This document shows, piece by piece, positions 26,260 to 35,653 of a stretch of 64,000 nt of DNA. Source of the stretch: an uncultured Aliiroseovarius sp. (GTDB taxonomy: Bacteria > Pseudomonadota > Alphaproteobacteria > Rhodobacterales > Rhodobacteraceae); NCBI RefSeq assembly GCF_947492455.1, contig NZ_CANLNB010000001.1, positions 124,001-188,000 of the forward strand, read 5' to 3'. The notes beneath the pieces are model-generated. The model saw only the letters and a list, made by a program, of their open reading frames with translations, made no database searches and had not been told where the DNA came from. A program made the position numbers and the translations under genes. Position 1 is the stretch's first letter, and each line of letters begins with the position of its first letter.

Positions 26260-27464
26260 AACACCTTGCTCTTGCCGCCAGCCTTTTGGCGTCGACCCTT
26301 CTGCCCACGGCCAGCTTTGCTGATCCTGATCCCGCGAATTGGGATGCCGTGCTGGACGAGGCAAAAGGCCAGACCGTTTACTGGAACGCATGGGGCGGTT
26401 CGCCCACCACGAACGCGTTCATCGAATGGGCCGGCGACCAGATCCAAGCACGCTATGGCGTGACGCTGGAGCATGTGAAGCTGACCGACACCGCCGACGC
26501 CGTGACCCGGGTGTTGTCGGAAAAGCAAGCCGGTCAGGACGATGACGGCGCGATCGACATGATCTGGATTAACGGGGCCAACTTTGCCTCGATGAAAGAC
26601 AACGGTTTGCTGTTTGGTCCGTTCGCCGAGGACCTGCCGAACTGGCAATTCGTAGATGCCGAGGGCAAGACTGTCCGCACAGACTTCACCGTTCCGGTCG
26701 AAGGCTATGAAGCCCCGTGGGCGATGGCGCAGGTGGTGTTCATGTATGACACCGCCGACATTGCTAAGCCGCTTCCCTCTGCCGCCGCGATCCTTGAGTG
26801 GGCCAAAGCCCATCCCGGCCGTTTCACCTATCCGCAGCCGCCCGATTTCCTGGGCACGACCTTCTTGAAGCAAATGCTGGTCGAGCTGCTGGACGATCCA
26901 TCGGTTCTGGCCGCGCCCGTGTCGGATGAAAACTACGCCGATGTCACCGCGCCGCTTTGGGACTATCTGGAAGAACTGACCCCCGCCCTGTGGCGCGAGG
27001 GCCGCGCCTATCCGCCCAACGGTACCCGTCAGATCCAGCTGATCAATGACGGAGAGCTGGACATGGCTGTCTCCTTCAGCCCCAGCGCGGCCTCGACCGC
27101 CATCGCCAATTACGAACTGCCCGACACCGTGCGCACCTTCGTTCTGGACAAGGGCACGATTGGCAACGCCTCCTTCGTGGCGATCCCGTATAACTCGGGG
27201 TCGAAAGCAGGCGCGATGGTGCTGGCCGATTTCCTGATGTCGCCCGAGGCGCAGGCTCACGCGCAAGACCCGAACGTGTTGGGATATGGTACGGTTCTGA
27301 ACATGGCAGCGCTGTCCGACGAAGACCGCGCCCGTTTTGACGCGCTGGATCTGGGCATCGCCACTCTGACGCCCGCCCAGCTGGGCCGCGTGCAGGACGA
27401 GCCGCATCCCAGCTGGATGACCCGCATCGCCGAAGACTGGCAGTCGCGCTACGGCGTTCAGTAA
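26256..27464 (+). CDS. ynjB: ABC transporter substrate-binding protein (YnjB-like)
   Basis: 402 residues with a Sec signal peptide (MKHLALAASLLASTLLPTA, ending ASFA). The ATG overlaps the ynjF-like stop. The mature protein is a large periplasmic binding protein with YWNAWGGSPTTNAF at its start, as in YnjB. A GTIGNASFVAIPYNSGSKAGA segment and an ETL-like hinge are also visible. The ligand is unknown; thiamine-like compounds have been suggested for the family, and I cannot confirm that here. Confidence 0.87.
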   Translation: MKHLALAASLLASTLLPTASFADPDPANWDAVLDEAKGQTVYWNAWGGSPTTNAFIEWAGDQIQARYGVTLEHVKLTDTADAVTRVLSEKQAGQDDDGAIDMIWINGANFASMKDNGLLFGPFAEDLPNWQFVDAEGKTVRTDFTVPVEGYEAPWAMAQVVFMYDTADIAKPLPSAAAILEWAKAHPGRFTYPQPPDFLGTTFLKQMLVELLDDPSVLAAPVSDENYADVTAPLWDYLEELTPALWREGRAYPPNGTRQIQLINDGELDMAVSFSPSAASTAIANYELPDTVRTFVLDKGTIGNASFVAIPYNSGSKAGAMVLADFLMSPEAQAHAQDPNVLGYGTVLNMAALSDEDRARFDALDLGIATLTPAQLGRVQDEPHPSWMTRIAEDWQSRYGVQ

Positions 27465-27507
27465 AATACGATTGCCCCGCGCGCTGCGTGCGGGGCAATA
27501 CTCTGAT

Positions 27508-29202
27508 ATGAAATACCTCCCCCGCCTTCCCCTGTTTCCATTGCTGACGGTCCTGTTTCTGCTGGGACCGCTGGTGGCAGGGCTGTGGGGAACGCTTCTG
27601 CCCGCGTTTGGGCACTTCCCGGCGGGCGGACATACCGGCCCGTCGCTTGATCCCTTCCGCGCGCTTTGGAACTGGCCCGGCCTGTCGGATGCCTCGCGGC
27701 TGTCGCTGGTCACGGGCGTGGTCTCGGCTGTCCTGTCGCTGGCCATCACAGCCCTAATCCTCGCAGGCTGGACAGGCACACGCGGGTTTCGCGTGCTCGA
27801 ACGTCTGCTGTCCCCCTTCCTCTCGGTCCCCCACGCCGCCGCCGCCTTCGGGCTGGCCTTTCTGATCGCTCCGTCAGGCTGGATCGCACGCCTGTTCTCC
27901 CCGTGGCTGACGGGGTGGGAGCGTCCGCCGGACCTTTTGATCCTCAATGACCCATGGGGGCTGTCGTTAATCGCAGGCATGGTGGTGAAAGAGGTCCCGT
28001 TCCTCCTCCTCATGTCCATCGCTGCCCTTGGCCAGATCGACGGACGCCGCCGCATGGCGTTGAGCCAGAGCATGGGATATGGCCGCATCAAAGCATGGAT
28101 GATCGCCATCTTCCCGGCGCTCTACGCCCGCATCCGCCTGCCCGTGCTTGTGGTTTTGACATGGGCCATGTCGGTCGTGGATGTGGCGGTGATCCTTGGC
28201 CCGTCGACACCACCCACCCTATCGGTGCAAATCGTCCGCTGGATGTCCGATCCGGACATTGGCTTCCGGCTGCTCGCCGCCGCTGCCGCGTTGTGGCAAC
28301 TAGCGCTGGTCATCGCGGGCGTCGGTCTGTGGTTTCTGGGCGAAGCGTTGATCGCGCGCCTTGCCCGTCGCCAGGTCGAGGCTGGACGACGCGGGCGCAG
28401 CGACACCGCCCTGCGTGTTGCAGGATTTGCCCTCGGCACCACGGTCTCGCTGTCGCTGCTCTTGGGTTTCCTCGGCCTGATCATCTGGTCCTTCGCCGGG
28501 TTCTGGAGCTTCCCTGACCTGCTGCCCGACCAGTTCACCCTGCGCAGCTGGATGCGCCACCGCACGGGTAGTCTGGACGCGCTGGGGGAAACCGCGCTAA
28601 TCGCTGGCGTCTCGGTCATCATCGGGATGATCCTGACCATCGGCTGTCTGGAGACCGAGGAACGCTACGGCCTGCGCCTGACCCAACGGGGCATGTGGCT
28701 GATCTATCTGCCGCTGATCCTGCCGCAAACCGCATTCCTGCCGGGGCTGCAAACCCTGCTTCTGAACCTTGGGCTGGGCATGGGGCGGCTGCCCGTCATT
28801 CTGGCCCATCTGGTCTTTGTGCTGCCCTATCTGCGCCTGTCTCTGGAAGGACCGTGGAGCTCATGGGACAGCCGCCAAGCCACCGTCGCCAAAGCACTGG
28901 GGGCCTCGCCCAATCAAATCCTTTGGCGCGTGCGCCTGTCCATGCTGCTGGCCCCGCTCTTGACCGCCACCGCAGTGGGCGTCGCCGTGTCCGTGGGGCA
29001 ATACCTGCCCACGCTTCTGGCGGGCGGAGGCCGGGTCGAAACCCTGACCACCGAGGCCATCGCGCTGGCGTCTGGCGGAGACCGCCGCGCCATCGGCGTC
29101 TTCGGCCTGATGCAAACCGCCGCCGCGATGTTGCCCTTCGCGCTGGCCTTGGCGCTGCCCGCTTTGGTATGGCGCAATCGAAAGGGGCTTTTGAATGGCT
29201 AA
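27508..29202 (+). CDS. ynjC: ABC transporter fused permease (YnjC-like)
   Basis: 564 residues from MKYLPRLPLFPLL, with two tandem permease halves of about six helices each; EAA-like loops are near SMGYGRIKAWMIAI and ALGASPNQILWRVR. A fused permease of this size is the ynjC and thiP layout. It lies 43 nt after ynjB and overlaps ynjD by 8 nt, so the three form a complete importer. Confidence 0.87.
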   Translation: MKYLPRLPLFPLLTVLFLLGPLVAGLWGTLLPAFGHFPAGGHTGPSLDPFRALWNWPGLSDASRLSLVTGVVSAVLSLAITALILAGWTGTRGFRVLERLLSPFLSVPHAAAAFGLAFLIAPSGWIARLFSPWLTGWERPPDLLILNDPWGLSLIAGMVVKEVPFLLLMSIAALGQIDGRRRMALSQSMGYGRIKAWMIAIFPALYARIRLPVLVVLTWAMSVVDVAVILGPSTPPTLSVQIVRWMSDPDIGFRLLAAAAALWQLALVIAGVGLWFLGEALIARLARRQVEAGRRGRSDTALRVAGFALGTTVSLSLLLGFLGLIIWSFAGFWSFPDLLPDQFTLRSWMRHRTGSLDALGETALIAGVSVIIGMILTIGCLETEERYGLRLTQRGMWLIYLPLILPQTAFLPGLQTLLLNLGLGMGRLPVILAHLVFVLPYLRLSLEGPWSSWDSRQATVAKALGASPNQILWRVRLSMLLAPLLTATAVGVAVSVGQYLPTLLAGGGRVETLTTEAIALASGGDRRAIGVFGLMQTAAAMLPFALALALPALVWRNRKGLLNG

Positions 29203-29827
29203 CGGATTGCATCTGGACCACGTCCGCATCCTGAAAGACGGCGTACCGCTGATCGAGATCGACACCCATGTCGCGCCCGGATCAGTGCTGACGATCATGG
29301 GGCCAAGCGGCGTCGGGAAATCCACGCTGCTGTCGGCGATCATCGGCACCTTGCCCCCGGCATTCTCGCTGCATGGCCATGTCCGTCTAGAGGACCGCGA
29401 CCTGCTGCCCATGCCGCCCGAGGATCGCTGTGTCGGCATTCTGTTCCAAGACGCGCTTCTGTTCCCGCATCTCAGCGTCGGCGCAAATCTGGCCTTCGGA
29501 CTGGCCCAAGGCGGCACGCGTGCCGAGCGGCGCGTAAAGATTGACGCGGCGCTGGCGGAAGTGGGGCTGGAGGGCTTCGCAGATCGCGATCCCGAAACCC
29601 TGTCCGGTGGGCAACGGGCACGGGTGGCGTTGATGCGGATGTTGCTGTCGGAACCTAAGGCGCTGTTGCTGGACGAACCGTTTTCCGGCCTTGATGCGGC
29701 CCTGCGCGAACAAGTCCGTGCGCTGGTATTCGACCACGCCCGCGCCCGAGCGTTGCCCGTTCTGATGGTCACCCATGATCAGGAAGACGCAGATGCTGCC
29801 GGCGGAGAAGTTGTGCGGCTGGGGTAA
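29195..29827 (+). CDS. ynjD: ABC transporter ATP-binding protein (YnjD-like)
   Basis: 210 residues, short for an import ATPase, as YnjD is. Walker A is GPSGVGKST, the signature is LSGGQRARVALMRML and Walker B is LLLDEPFSGLD. It energises the YnjB/YnjC system with which it overlaps. It is the last gene of the operon; a GC-rich hairpin follows at 29893. Confidence 0.9.
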   Translation: MANGLHLDHVRILKDGVPLIEIDTHVAPGSVLTIMGPSGVGKSTLLSAIIGTLPPAFSLHGHVRLEDRDLLPMPPEDRCVGILFQDALLFPHLSVGANLAFGLAQGGTRAERRVKIDAALAEVGLEGFADRDPETLSGGQRARVALMRMLLSEPKALLLDEPFSGLDAALREQVRALVFDHARARALPVLMVTHDQEDADAAGGEVVRLG

Positions 29828-29892
29828 CGCGTAGGGCTGCATAGACCCGCGGGGTGGCGCATTGCGCCGCCCCATGGGGGCGGGTCGGCGCA

Positions 29893-29918
29893 GCCCGGTC
29901 TATCGACCGGGCAGATTT
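29893..29918 (+). terminator. Hairpin after ynjD
   Basis: GCCCGGTC-TATC-GACCGGGC (8-bp perfect stem, 4-nt loop) is followed by AGATTTT on the plus strand. It separates the convergent ynjD and cobalt-ATPase genes. The broken T tract makes it a modest terminator. Confidence 0.5.
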
Positions 29919-30568
29919 TAGATCCGCACCAGTTTCCGATGCTCCAACCGATAACCATCCGGCGCGATCTCGGCGCGGAACTCGGGTGCGTGGCTGACCA
30001 GCAGAATCGCCTGATCCAGCCCTTTCAGGATTTCGGTCAAGCGGGCGTAGTTGTCCGGGTCCAGCGCGTTTGTGGGTTCGTCCAAGATCAGCACTTCGGG
30101 CTCCATGGCCAGCACAGTCGCCAGCGTCACCAGACGCTTTTCGCCGCCCGACAGTTTATGCGTGATCCGGTCGCGCAGATGCATCAGACCAAGACGGGTC
30201 AGCACTTGATCCACAATCGCCAGTGCCTCGTCCTTCGACTTGCCAAGGTTCAGGGGGCCAAAGGCAACGTCTTCGGCCACGGTGGGGCAGAACAGTTGGT
30301 CGTCGGCGTCCTGAAAGACAAAGCCGATGCGGCGGCGGACTTCGTGAAAGTCTGCTTCCTGCGTACGGGGTTTGCTGAAGGCGGTGATGGTCCCCGCGTC
30401 CGGTTGCAACAGCCCCATGATCAGCTTCAACAGCGTCGACTTACCCGCGCCGTTCGGCCCGACAATCGACAGCCGCTCACCCGGATCCATCCGCATGGAC
30501 GCCTCGTCCAGCACCGGCTCAAGCCCCGGATAGGCAAAGTGGATGTCAGTCAGTTCAAGCAGCGGCAT
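29918..30568 (-). CDS. cbiO: Cobalt ECF transporter ATP-binding protein
   Basis: 216 residues: Walker A GPNGAGKST, signature LSGGEKRLVTLATVL, Walker B LILDEPTNALD. It is the energising ATPase of a group I ECF transporter whose other parts (CbiQ, an N-type accessory protein, CbiM and a DUF4198 protein) lie upstream in the same operon. It overlaps cbiQ by 14 nt. Cobalt rather than nickel is supported by the cobalamin riboswitch at the head of the operon. Confidence 0.88.
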   Translation of the reverse strand: MPLLELTDIHFAYPGLEPVLDEASMRMDPGERLSIVGPNGAGKSTLLKLIMGLLQPDAGTITAFSKPRTQEADFHEVRRRIGFVFQDADDQLFCPTVAEDVAFGPLNLGKSKDEALAIVDQVLTRLGLMHLRDRITHKLSGGEKRLVTLATVLAMEPEVLILDEPTNALDPDNYARLTEILKGLDQAILLVSHAPEFRAEIAPDGYRLEHRKLVRI

Positions 30569-31343
30569 AGGCGACCTCGGCCCAGATCAGGGCAGCCAGC
30601 GCAAGCGCCATCGCGCCTGCGAACATCACATCAGTCCGGGTCAGGCGGAACTCTTCCAGCAGCACGATCCGGCCCGAGAAGCCCCGGCATTTCATCGCCG
30701 CGAGAATGCGTTCCGAACGCTCAATCGCGCGCACCAACATCATGCCCACCAGATAGCCGTAGCTGCGATAGGTGTGCCAGTTCGTACCGGGGCGGAACCC
30801 GCGCAGCTTCATCGAGGTCCGTAGGCGCAGATATTCCTCGCGCAGGACGTCGATATAGCGGATCGTGAACATCATCAGATGCACAAGCCGTTCGGGCGTT
30901 TTCAGGGCGAAAAGGGCGTGACCCATGGTGACCGGCTCCATCGAGCCGACCAGCGTCATCACCGCCAGAATGACGGCGTTGGCGGTCAAAGCGATCTCGG
31001 TCGCGCGCCACAGGCCTTCCCATGTGGCGTCAAACCCGAAGACCGAAAACATCGGCGTGCCGGGCATGGTGAAGGGCAGAAGGATCAAGGTGAAAATGAT
31101 GAACCCGTCCATCATCGCCATGCGCTTCAGCGTCTTCTGAAACGGCAGGCCCGAGATCGCCAGAAGCCACATCGACAGGATCAAGGCACCGGACAGAACC
31201 CGCAGATCGTCCAGCGCAACCACTGTGATGGCATAGATCACGGTCATCACGATCCGCATCCGTGGATCAAGCGAAGACACCGCCGCCCGAAGCGCGCCAA
31301 AGCCGGTAAGCGGTTTGTCTTCGCCGGTCAGGACATAGGTCAT
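30555..31343 (-). CDS. cbiQ: Cobalt ECF transporter transmembrane protein CbiQ
   Basis: 262 residues with several membrane helices and the coupling motif seen in T-components (SMKLRGFRPG and AMKCRGFSG, each containing the A/S-x-x-x-RG pattern). It transmits ATPase motion to CbiM. Its start overlaps the stop of the upstream accessory gene (ATGA). Confidence 0.88.
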   Translation of the reverse strand: MTYVLTGEDKPLTGFGALRAAVSSLDPRMRIVMTVIYAITVVALDDLRVLSGALILSMWLLAISGLPFQKTLKRMAMMDGFIIFTLILLPFTMPGTPMFSVFGFDATWEGLWRATEIALTANAVILAVMTLVGSMEPVTMGHALFALKTPERLVHLMMFTIRYIDVLREEYLRLRTSMKLRGFRPGTNWHTYRSYGYLVGMMLVRAIERSERILAAMKCRGFSGRIVLLEEFRLTRTDVMFAGAMALALAALIWAEVAYAAA

Positions 31344-31921
31344 TTGCCGCCCTCCATCTTGCGGCGGGCCGCGATGTAGAAGCCAAGGCCGAACAGGCCC
31401 GCGATATAGCCCAACCCGCCCAGAACGGTCTGCAGATTATTCTTGTTCTTATACGCGCTGAGTTCCTGCCGCAGCGGACGCAGCTCGGTCCGGATCATAG
31501 TCGCAAGTTCCGCGCGGGCCTGATCGGACAGGCCGGACAGGCCCGCCGTCGCGGTGGGTGCCGCGACAGACGCAGCGGCCTTTGACGCTGCAGCCTCCTG
31601 TCCCATCAGTCCGGCAACCTCGGCAGCGGGCATCATGACTTCGGCCACGTGGCCGGCGCCTAGGTCACCGCGGAAGATATGGGTGACGGGCTGCGTCGGC
31701 GTGAAGACAAAGAATCCATCCGCGTCGGTGACTGTCTCGCCCAGCTTATTGCCCGCTTCGTCAAAGACTTCGACCAGCAGATCTGTTGCCATGTCGCCGC
31801 TGGAAAAGCCGATCTCGCCCTCGATGTCCGACCCGGACGGGAAGACGGACGAGATGATGTTGTGGGCCAAGGCGGGCACGGGTGCTGCCATGGCGAGGAT
31901 CAGAACTAGGGATCGGATCAT
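31340..31921 (-). CDS. Secreted/anchored accessory subunit of cobalt transporter (CbiN/NikL-like)
   Basis: 193 residues. The ATG at 31921 has GGAGG 6 nt upstream and overlaps the cbiM stop (ATGA). There is an N-terminal signal peptide (MIRSLVLILAMAAPVPALA) starting a mature HNIISSVFPSG. A beta-rich domain (DADGFFVFTPTQPVTHIF), a low-complexity linker rich in Ala and a C-terminal membrane helix (GLFGLGFYIAARRK) follow. The mature N-terminal histidine may bind metal. NikL-type proteins occupy this place in nickel and cobalt importers. Exact family naming is uncertain. Confidence 0.75.
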   Translation of the reverse strand: MIRSLVLILAMAAPVPALAHNIISSVFPSGSDIEGEIGFSSGDMATDLLVEVFDEAGNKLGETVTDADGFFVFTPTQPVTHIFRGDLGAGHVAEVMMPAAEVAGLMGQEAAASKAAASVAAPTATAGLSGLSDQARAELATMIRTELRPLRQELSAYKNKNNLQTVLGGLGYIAGLFGLGFYIAARRKMEGGK

Positions 31922-32535
31922 GTCCACCCTCCTTTCGAGCCCGCGAAAAGCTCGGGCTTCACGCGGCGGGCCAGGAAAATGGCCGCGCCGGACAGAAGCG
32001 CTTCGATGATGATAACAGGAATATGCGCCACGAAGACCAGTTTGGCTGCGGGGATGAATTCATCCCCCGACAAGGCCAGCGAAAAGGCCACGGCCAGCGT
32101 GGTCACCGCGATGGCAAAGCCTCCGCCAATCCCGCCCCAGATCGCGCCCTGCATGGGGGTGCCGCGCGCAACAAGGCGCCCGAAGATCAAACCAGCCAGA
32201 ACGGCTGGCCCCGCGATGTTCACCGCGTTCACGCCCAGCACGGTCAACCCGCCGAAGCCAAAGAACACGGCCTGCAAAAGCAGCCCGACAAATAGCGCCG
32301 GGAATGCCGCCCATCCCAGAACCAGCCCCGCCAACCCGTTCAGGATCAGGTGGACCGAGCTTGGACCGATGGGCACATGGATCAGAGACGCCACGAAGAA
32401 ACTGGCGGATAGCACGCCTGCCGCCGGAATACGCTCCAACGGCAGCTTCTTCAGGCCCATCGCGATCCCGCCCACAGCCAACACCGCGCCGCCAAGCAGC
32501 ACGGGATTTGACAGGGCTCCATCTACAATGTGCAT
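31918..32535 (-). CDS. cbiM: Cobalt ECF transporter substrate-capture protein CbiM
   Basis: 205 residues starting MHIVDGALSNP. In CbiM and NikM the first residues MHI-x-DG form the metal site after Met removal or with the N-terminal amine, and that signature is intact here. About six membrane helices follow. It captures Co(II) at the outer face of the membrane. It lies 10 nt after the DUF4198 gene. Confidence 0.92.
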   Translation of the reverse strand: MHIVDGALSNPVLLGGAVLAVGGIAMGLKKLPLERIPAAGVLSASFFVASLIHVPIGPSSVHLILNGLAGLVLGWAAFPALFVGLLLQAVFFGFGGLTVLGVNAVNIAGPAVLAGLIFGRLVARGTPMQGAIWGGIGGGFAIAVTTLAVAFSLALSGDEFIPAAKLVFVAHIPVIIIEALLSGAAIFLARRVKPELFAGSKGGWT

Positions 32536-32545
32536 CGCGTGGTCC

Positions 32546-33331
32546 TTACTTTAGCTCGGTGGCGTTGATCCACAGAACCGCGTCTTGGCTCAGCTCTTTG
32601 CCGTTGTGCTCGGTCGCCGGGCCGGTGCCCAAGGCCGCAAAGCCCCAGTTGCCCGCTTTCGGAATGCCGAAGGTGAAGACGCCGTTTGCGTCGGTCAGGG
32701 CCACGATGGTCCCGCCGGGCATCGGGCTGACCGTGCTGTCGGTGGCGGTGAAGGCTGTTAGGTCGGGCTCGGAAGCCATGTACTCGATCTCGATCTCAGC
32801 ACCAGGAACCGGTTTGCCTTCCGACAGAACCACACCCGAGAAGGTCGAGCCGACGACAACGTTGTAGGGCTTGTTCAGCGGCAAGATCTCGGTCGGCAGA
32901 CCAACGGGCTGGTCCCAATCGGTGGGCAGCGTGTTGCGGTTCAGAACCGACTTGGTGATCTGCTGGATGTAGATGTCTTCGCTGGGCTCGAAATAGGGCG
33001 CAGGCACGGTCACGACCACGTAGTCGCCCGAGCGTTTGACCGGCACGGACGCGGTGAAAGCCGAGGCGTCGTTGCTTTTGCCCTTGAAGGTGGCAGGCGC
33101 CACGCGATCCATCAGGTCGGTTTTTTCACCCTTGTGGATCATGAAGAACTCTTGCGGGGCGTCCATATTCATGGCGTGCCCATTCTCCATCGGGTGCCAG
33201 AAGATCAGGCCCATCGGCACATCGCCGGGCTTCTCGATCAGCACCTCATCGGTGTGTTGCAGCAGGAAATGTGCCTGCGCGGCAACGGGTACAAAAGCGG
33301 CCAGTGCAGCGGCCAGAAGTGTCTTTTTCAT
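32546..33331 (-). CDS. DUF4198 periplasmic protein of cobalt importer
   Basis: 261 residues from MKKTLLAAALAAFVP, with a signal peptide ending QAHF-side after AAQA and a histidine at the mature start. The first gene of the operon, it belongs to the DUF4198 group (NikK-like), with a FWHPMENGHAMNM histidine-methionine stretch that could hold metal and Greek-key beta domains (SGVVLSEGKPVPGAEIEIEY). It probably delivers cobalt to the CbiM unit. The cobalamin riboswitch lies about 130 nt upstream. Confidence 0.82.
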   Translation of the reverse strand: MKKTLLAAALAAFVPVAAQAHFLLQHTDEVLIEKPGDVPMGLIFWHPMENGHAMNMDAPQEFFMIHKGEKTDLMDRVAPATFKGKSNDASAFTASVPVKRSGDYVVVTVPAPYFEPSEDIYIQQITKSVLNRNTLPTDWDQPVGLPTEILPLNKPYNVVVGSTFSGVVLSEGKPVPGAEIEIEYMASEPDLTAFTATDSTVSPMPGGTIVALTDANGVFTFGIPKAGNWGFAALGTGPATEHNGKELSQDAVLWINATELK

Positions 33332-33462
33332 GTCGTCCTCATTCGACGTCGCAGGTTGCCCTGCAATCAAATGAACGAACGGGGTATCGGCACGGGAGGG
33401 TCTTTGGACCGCCGGGCCAGACGCTCACCCCGGCGTCCGGTGGAAATGGGCAATTGCCCAGC

Positions 33463-33653
33463 GTCCGGCAGGTCTCCTGACTTGCGGGTCGTCGCGTAGC
33501 TGGCCTTCCCGGGGCGGACCCAGTGGCATGTTCAGCTTTGCTCGCCGCTCACAGTTGCGGGGGCAGTCCCGGACTTGGCGCCTGTTGGCTACACCTCACC
33601 GGGTTCCCTATTACTTTCGCGGTGCTTCTGCACACGCGAAACCGATCGCTGGC
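33463..33653 (-). ncRNA. Cobalamin riboswitch upstream of the cobalt operon
   Basis: On the minus strand the B12 box reads GCCACTGGGTCCGCCCCGGG followed by AAG at about 33506-33530, flanked by the conserved 3' GTCAGGAGACCTGCC segment near 33466-33482 and the 5' GGTGAGGTGTAGCC and AACTGTGAGCGGCGAGC regions. An adjacent GGGCAATTGCCC hairpin lies between the aptamer and the cobalt gene. High cobalamin should reduce expression of the DUF4198-CbiM-L-Q-O genes. Ends are approximate. Confidence 0.92.
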
Positions 33654-33764
33654 CTTGAATGTCAGAACAGGCGGGGACGAGTCAAGCGAAAGCACGGGTG
33701 GCGACGGGTCGCAGATGTGACGGGAGAAGTCGCAAAATTTGTAAGGGTTTGTTTTCGAAAAGAA

Positions 33765-34118
33765 TTAACTTCCGCGATATGTCGAGTATCCATAAGGCGA
33801 TAGTAAAAGCGGCACGTGGTAATGCGCCTGCTCGGATATGCCGAAACGGATGGGGACCATATCAAGGAACAGCGGGCTTTCCCCGTCCTGACCGGTCGCA
33901 CGCAGATAGTCGCCCGCATGGAAGTCCAGCTCGTAAACCCCGGCCTCAAACTCGTCAGACGGCAGGATCTGTTCGTCCGTCCGCCCGTCGTCATTGGTCA
34001 CAAGGGAACGCACCAACGCCCGCACCTCGCCCTCGATCCGGTAGAGGTCAATGCGCAAGCCCTGCGCCGGGCAGCCGCGCGCCGTGTCCAGAACGTGGGT
34101 GGTTAGATATCCGGTCAT
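33765..34118 (-). CDS. uraH: 5-hydroxyisourate hydrolase (transthyretin-like)
   Basis: 117 residues from [15 protein letters not shown], with AAAGGA upstream of the ATG at 34118; longer frames exist but lack a site. The C-terminal YRGS signature, the [11 protein letters not shown] segment and [19 protein letters not shown] identify the HIU hydrolase family. It hydrolyses 5-hydroxyisourate from urate oxidation to OHCU. It is divergent from the allantoinase/OHCU decarboxylase gene, with 113 nt between. Confidence 0.95.
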   Translation of the reverse strand: MTGYLTTHVLDTARGCPAQGLRIDLYRIEGEVRALVRSLVTNDDGRTDEQILPSDEFEAGVYELDFHAGDYLRATGQDGESPLFLDMVPIRFGISEQAHYHVPLLLSPYGYSTYRGS

Positions 34119-34231
34119 GGCGTGTCCTTTCCTTGGCTTCACTATTGGGGGATCGGCGATCTGGCGCAATCCCATTTGACCTGACCCGCGTTCCTTGGAA
34201 GGGTGGACAGGAACCAAGTACGAGGGAACCC

Positions 34232-35653
34232 ATGCCCGACAGATACACCCGTGACATGCGCGGCCACGGCCCGACACCGCCCAACCCGAACTGGCCGAAT
34301 GAGGCCAAAATCGCAGTTCAGTTTGTCCTGAATTACGAGGAAGGCGGCGAGAACTGCGTGCTGCACGGCGATGCCGCGTCCGAGGCGTTCCTGTCCGACA
34401 TTCCTGGTGCTGCCCAGTGGACCGGCCAACGGCACTGGAACATGGAAAGCATCTATGAATACGGCGCACGGGCGGGGTTCTGGCGGCTGCATCGTCTATT
34501 CACGGGCGCGGATATTCCGGTGACGATCTATGGCGTGGCCACCGCCCTCGCCCGCAGCCCCGAACAGGTGGCCGCGATGCAGGATGCCGGGTGGGAGATC
34601 GCGAGCCACGGGTTGAAATGGGTGGACCACAAGGACATGCCCGAGGACGAGGAACGCGCCGCGATCACCGAGGCTGTCCGTCTGCACACTGAGGTCGTCG
34701 GCACGCCCCCGCGTGGCTGGTACACCGGGCGGTGTTCGGAAAACACCGTACGGCTGGTCGCCGAGCATGGCGGGTTTGACTATATATCAGATACTTACGA
34801 CGACGACCTGCCCTATTGGACCGAAATCGGAGAACGCGATCAGCTGATCATCCCCTACACGCTGGAAGCCAATGACATGCGCTTTGCGACCGCGCCGGGC
34901 TGGGTGACAGGGGACGATTTCGGGGACTATCTGATCGACGCCTTTGACACGCTTTATGCCGAAGGTCAGGCCAGTGATCGCCCGTCGATGATGTCGGTCG
35001 GGCTACACTGTCGCCTGATCGGCCGCCCCGGCAAAATCGCCGGTCTGCGCCGGTTCATCGACCACATCCAACGCCACGACGATGTCTGGTGCCCCCGCCG
35101 GATCGAGATTGCCGAGCACTGGGCGACGCACCATCCGCACACCCGCATCGAGCGCCCCAGCCAGATGACGCGGGACCGTTTCGTGGACCTTTACGGTGGG
35201 ATCTTCGAACACTCCCCTTGGGTCGCCGAACGCGCCTTCGAGTTGGAGCTTGGCCCCGCCCATGACAGCGCCGTGGGCTTGCACAACGCGCTCTGCCGCG
35301 CCTTCCGAACCGCCAGCGGAGATGAACGGCTGGGCGTTCTACGCGCCCACCCGGATTTGGCGGGCAAACTGGCGGCGGCGGGACGGCTGACGGCGGAAAG
35401 CACCTCGGAACAGGCCAGCGCCGGGCTGGATATGCTGACGGACCAGCAGAGGCTGACCTTCACGCAGCTGAACGCGGACTACGTGGCCAAACACGGCTTC
35501 CCCTTCATCATTGCGGTGCGCGACCACGATAAGGCCTCGATCTTGGCGGCCTTCAAGCGCCGTATCCACAACGACCGCGCCACCGAATTCACCGAGGCCT
35601 GCCGCCAAGTCGAACGCATCGCCGCGTTCCGCCTGATGGACCTGCTGCCATGA
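34232..35653 (+). CDS. Bifunctional allantoinase / OHCU decarboxylase
   Basis: 473 residues from [14 protein letters not shown], with GAGGGA 5 nt upstream; in-frame codons extend further upstream but have no site and overlap the riboswitch and uraH region. Residues 1-300 are a PuuE-type allantoinase of the polysaccharide deacetylase fold ([45 protein letters not shown]). Residues 310-473 are OHCU decarboxylase ([42 protein letters not shown]). The fusion would form allantoin stereospecifically and then open it to allantoate. It overlaps the ureidoglycolate lyase gene (ATGA). Confidence 0.92.
   Translation: MPDRYTRDMRGHGPTPPNPNWPNEAKIAVQFVLNYEEGGENCVLHGDAASEAFLSDIPGAAQWTGQRHWNMESIYEYGARAGFWRLHRLFTGADIPVTIYGVATALARSPEQVAAMQDAGWEIASHGLKWVDHKDMPEDEERAAITEAVRLHTEVVGTPPRGWYTGRCSENTVRLVAEHGGFDYISDTYDDDLPYWTEIGERDQLIIPYTLEANDMRFATAPGWVTGDDFGDYLIDAFDTLYAEGQASDRPSMMSVGLHCRLIGRPGKIAGLRRFIDHIQRHDDVWCPRRIEIAEHWATHHPHTRIERPSQMTRDRFVDLYGGIFEHSPWVAERAFELELGPAHDSAVGLHNALCRAFRTASGDERLGVLRAHPDLAGKLAAAGRLTAESTSEQASAGLDMLTDQQRLTFTQLNADYVAKHGFPFIIAVRDHDKASILAAFKRRIHNDRATEFTEACRQVERIAAFRLMDLLP

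Noticed and set aside
33659-34231. Extension of the allantoinase fusion upstream to 33659
   Set aside because: It would run through the uraH gene and beside the riboswitch, with no ribosome binding site; the ATG at 34232 has GAGGGA and matches the family start.
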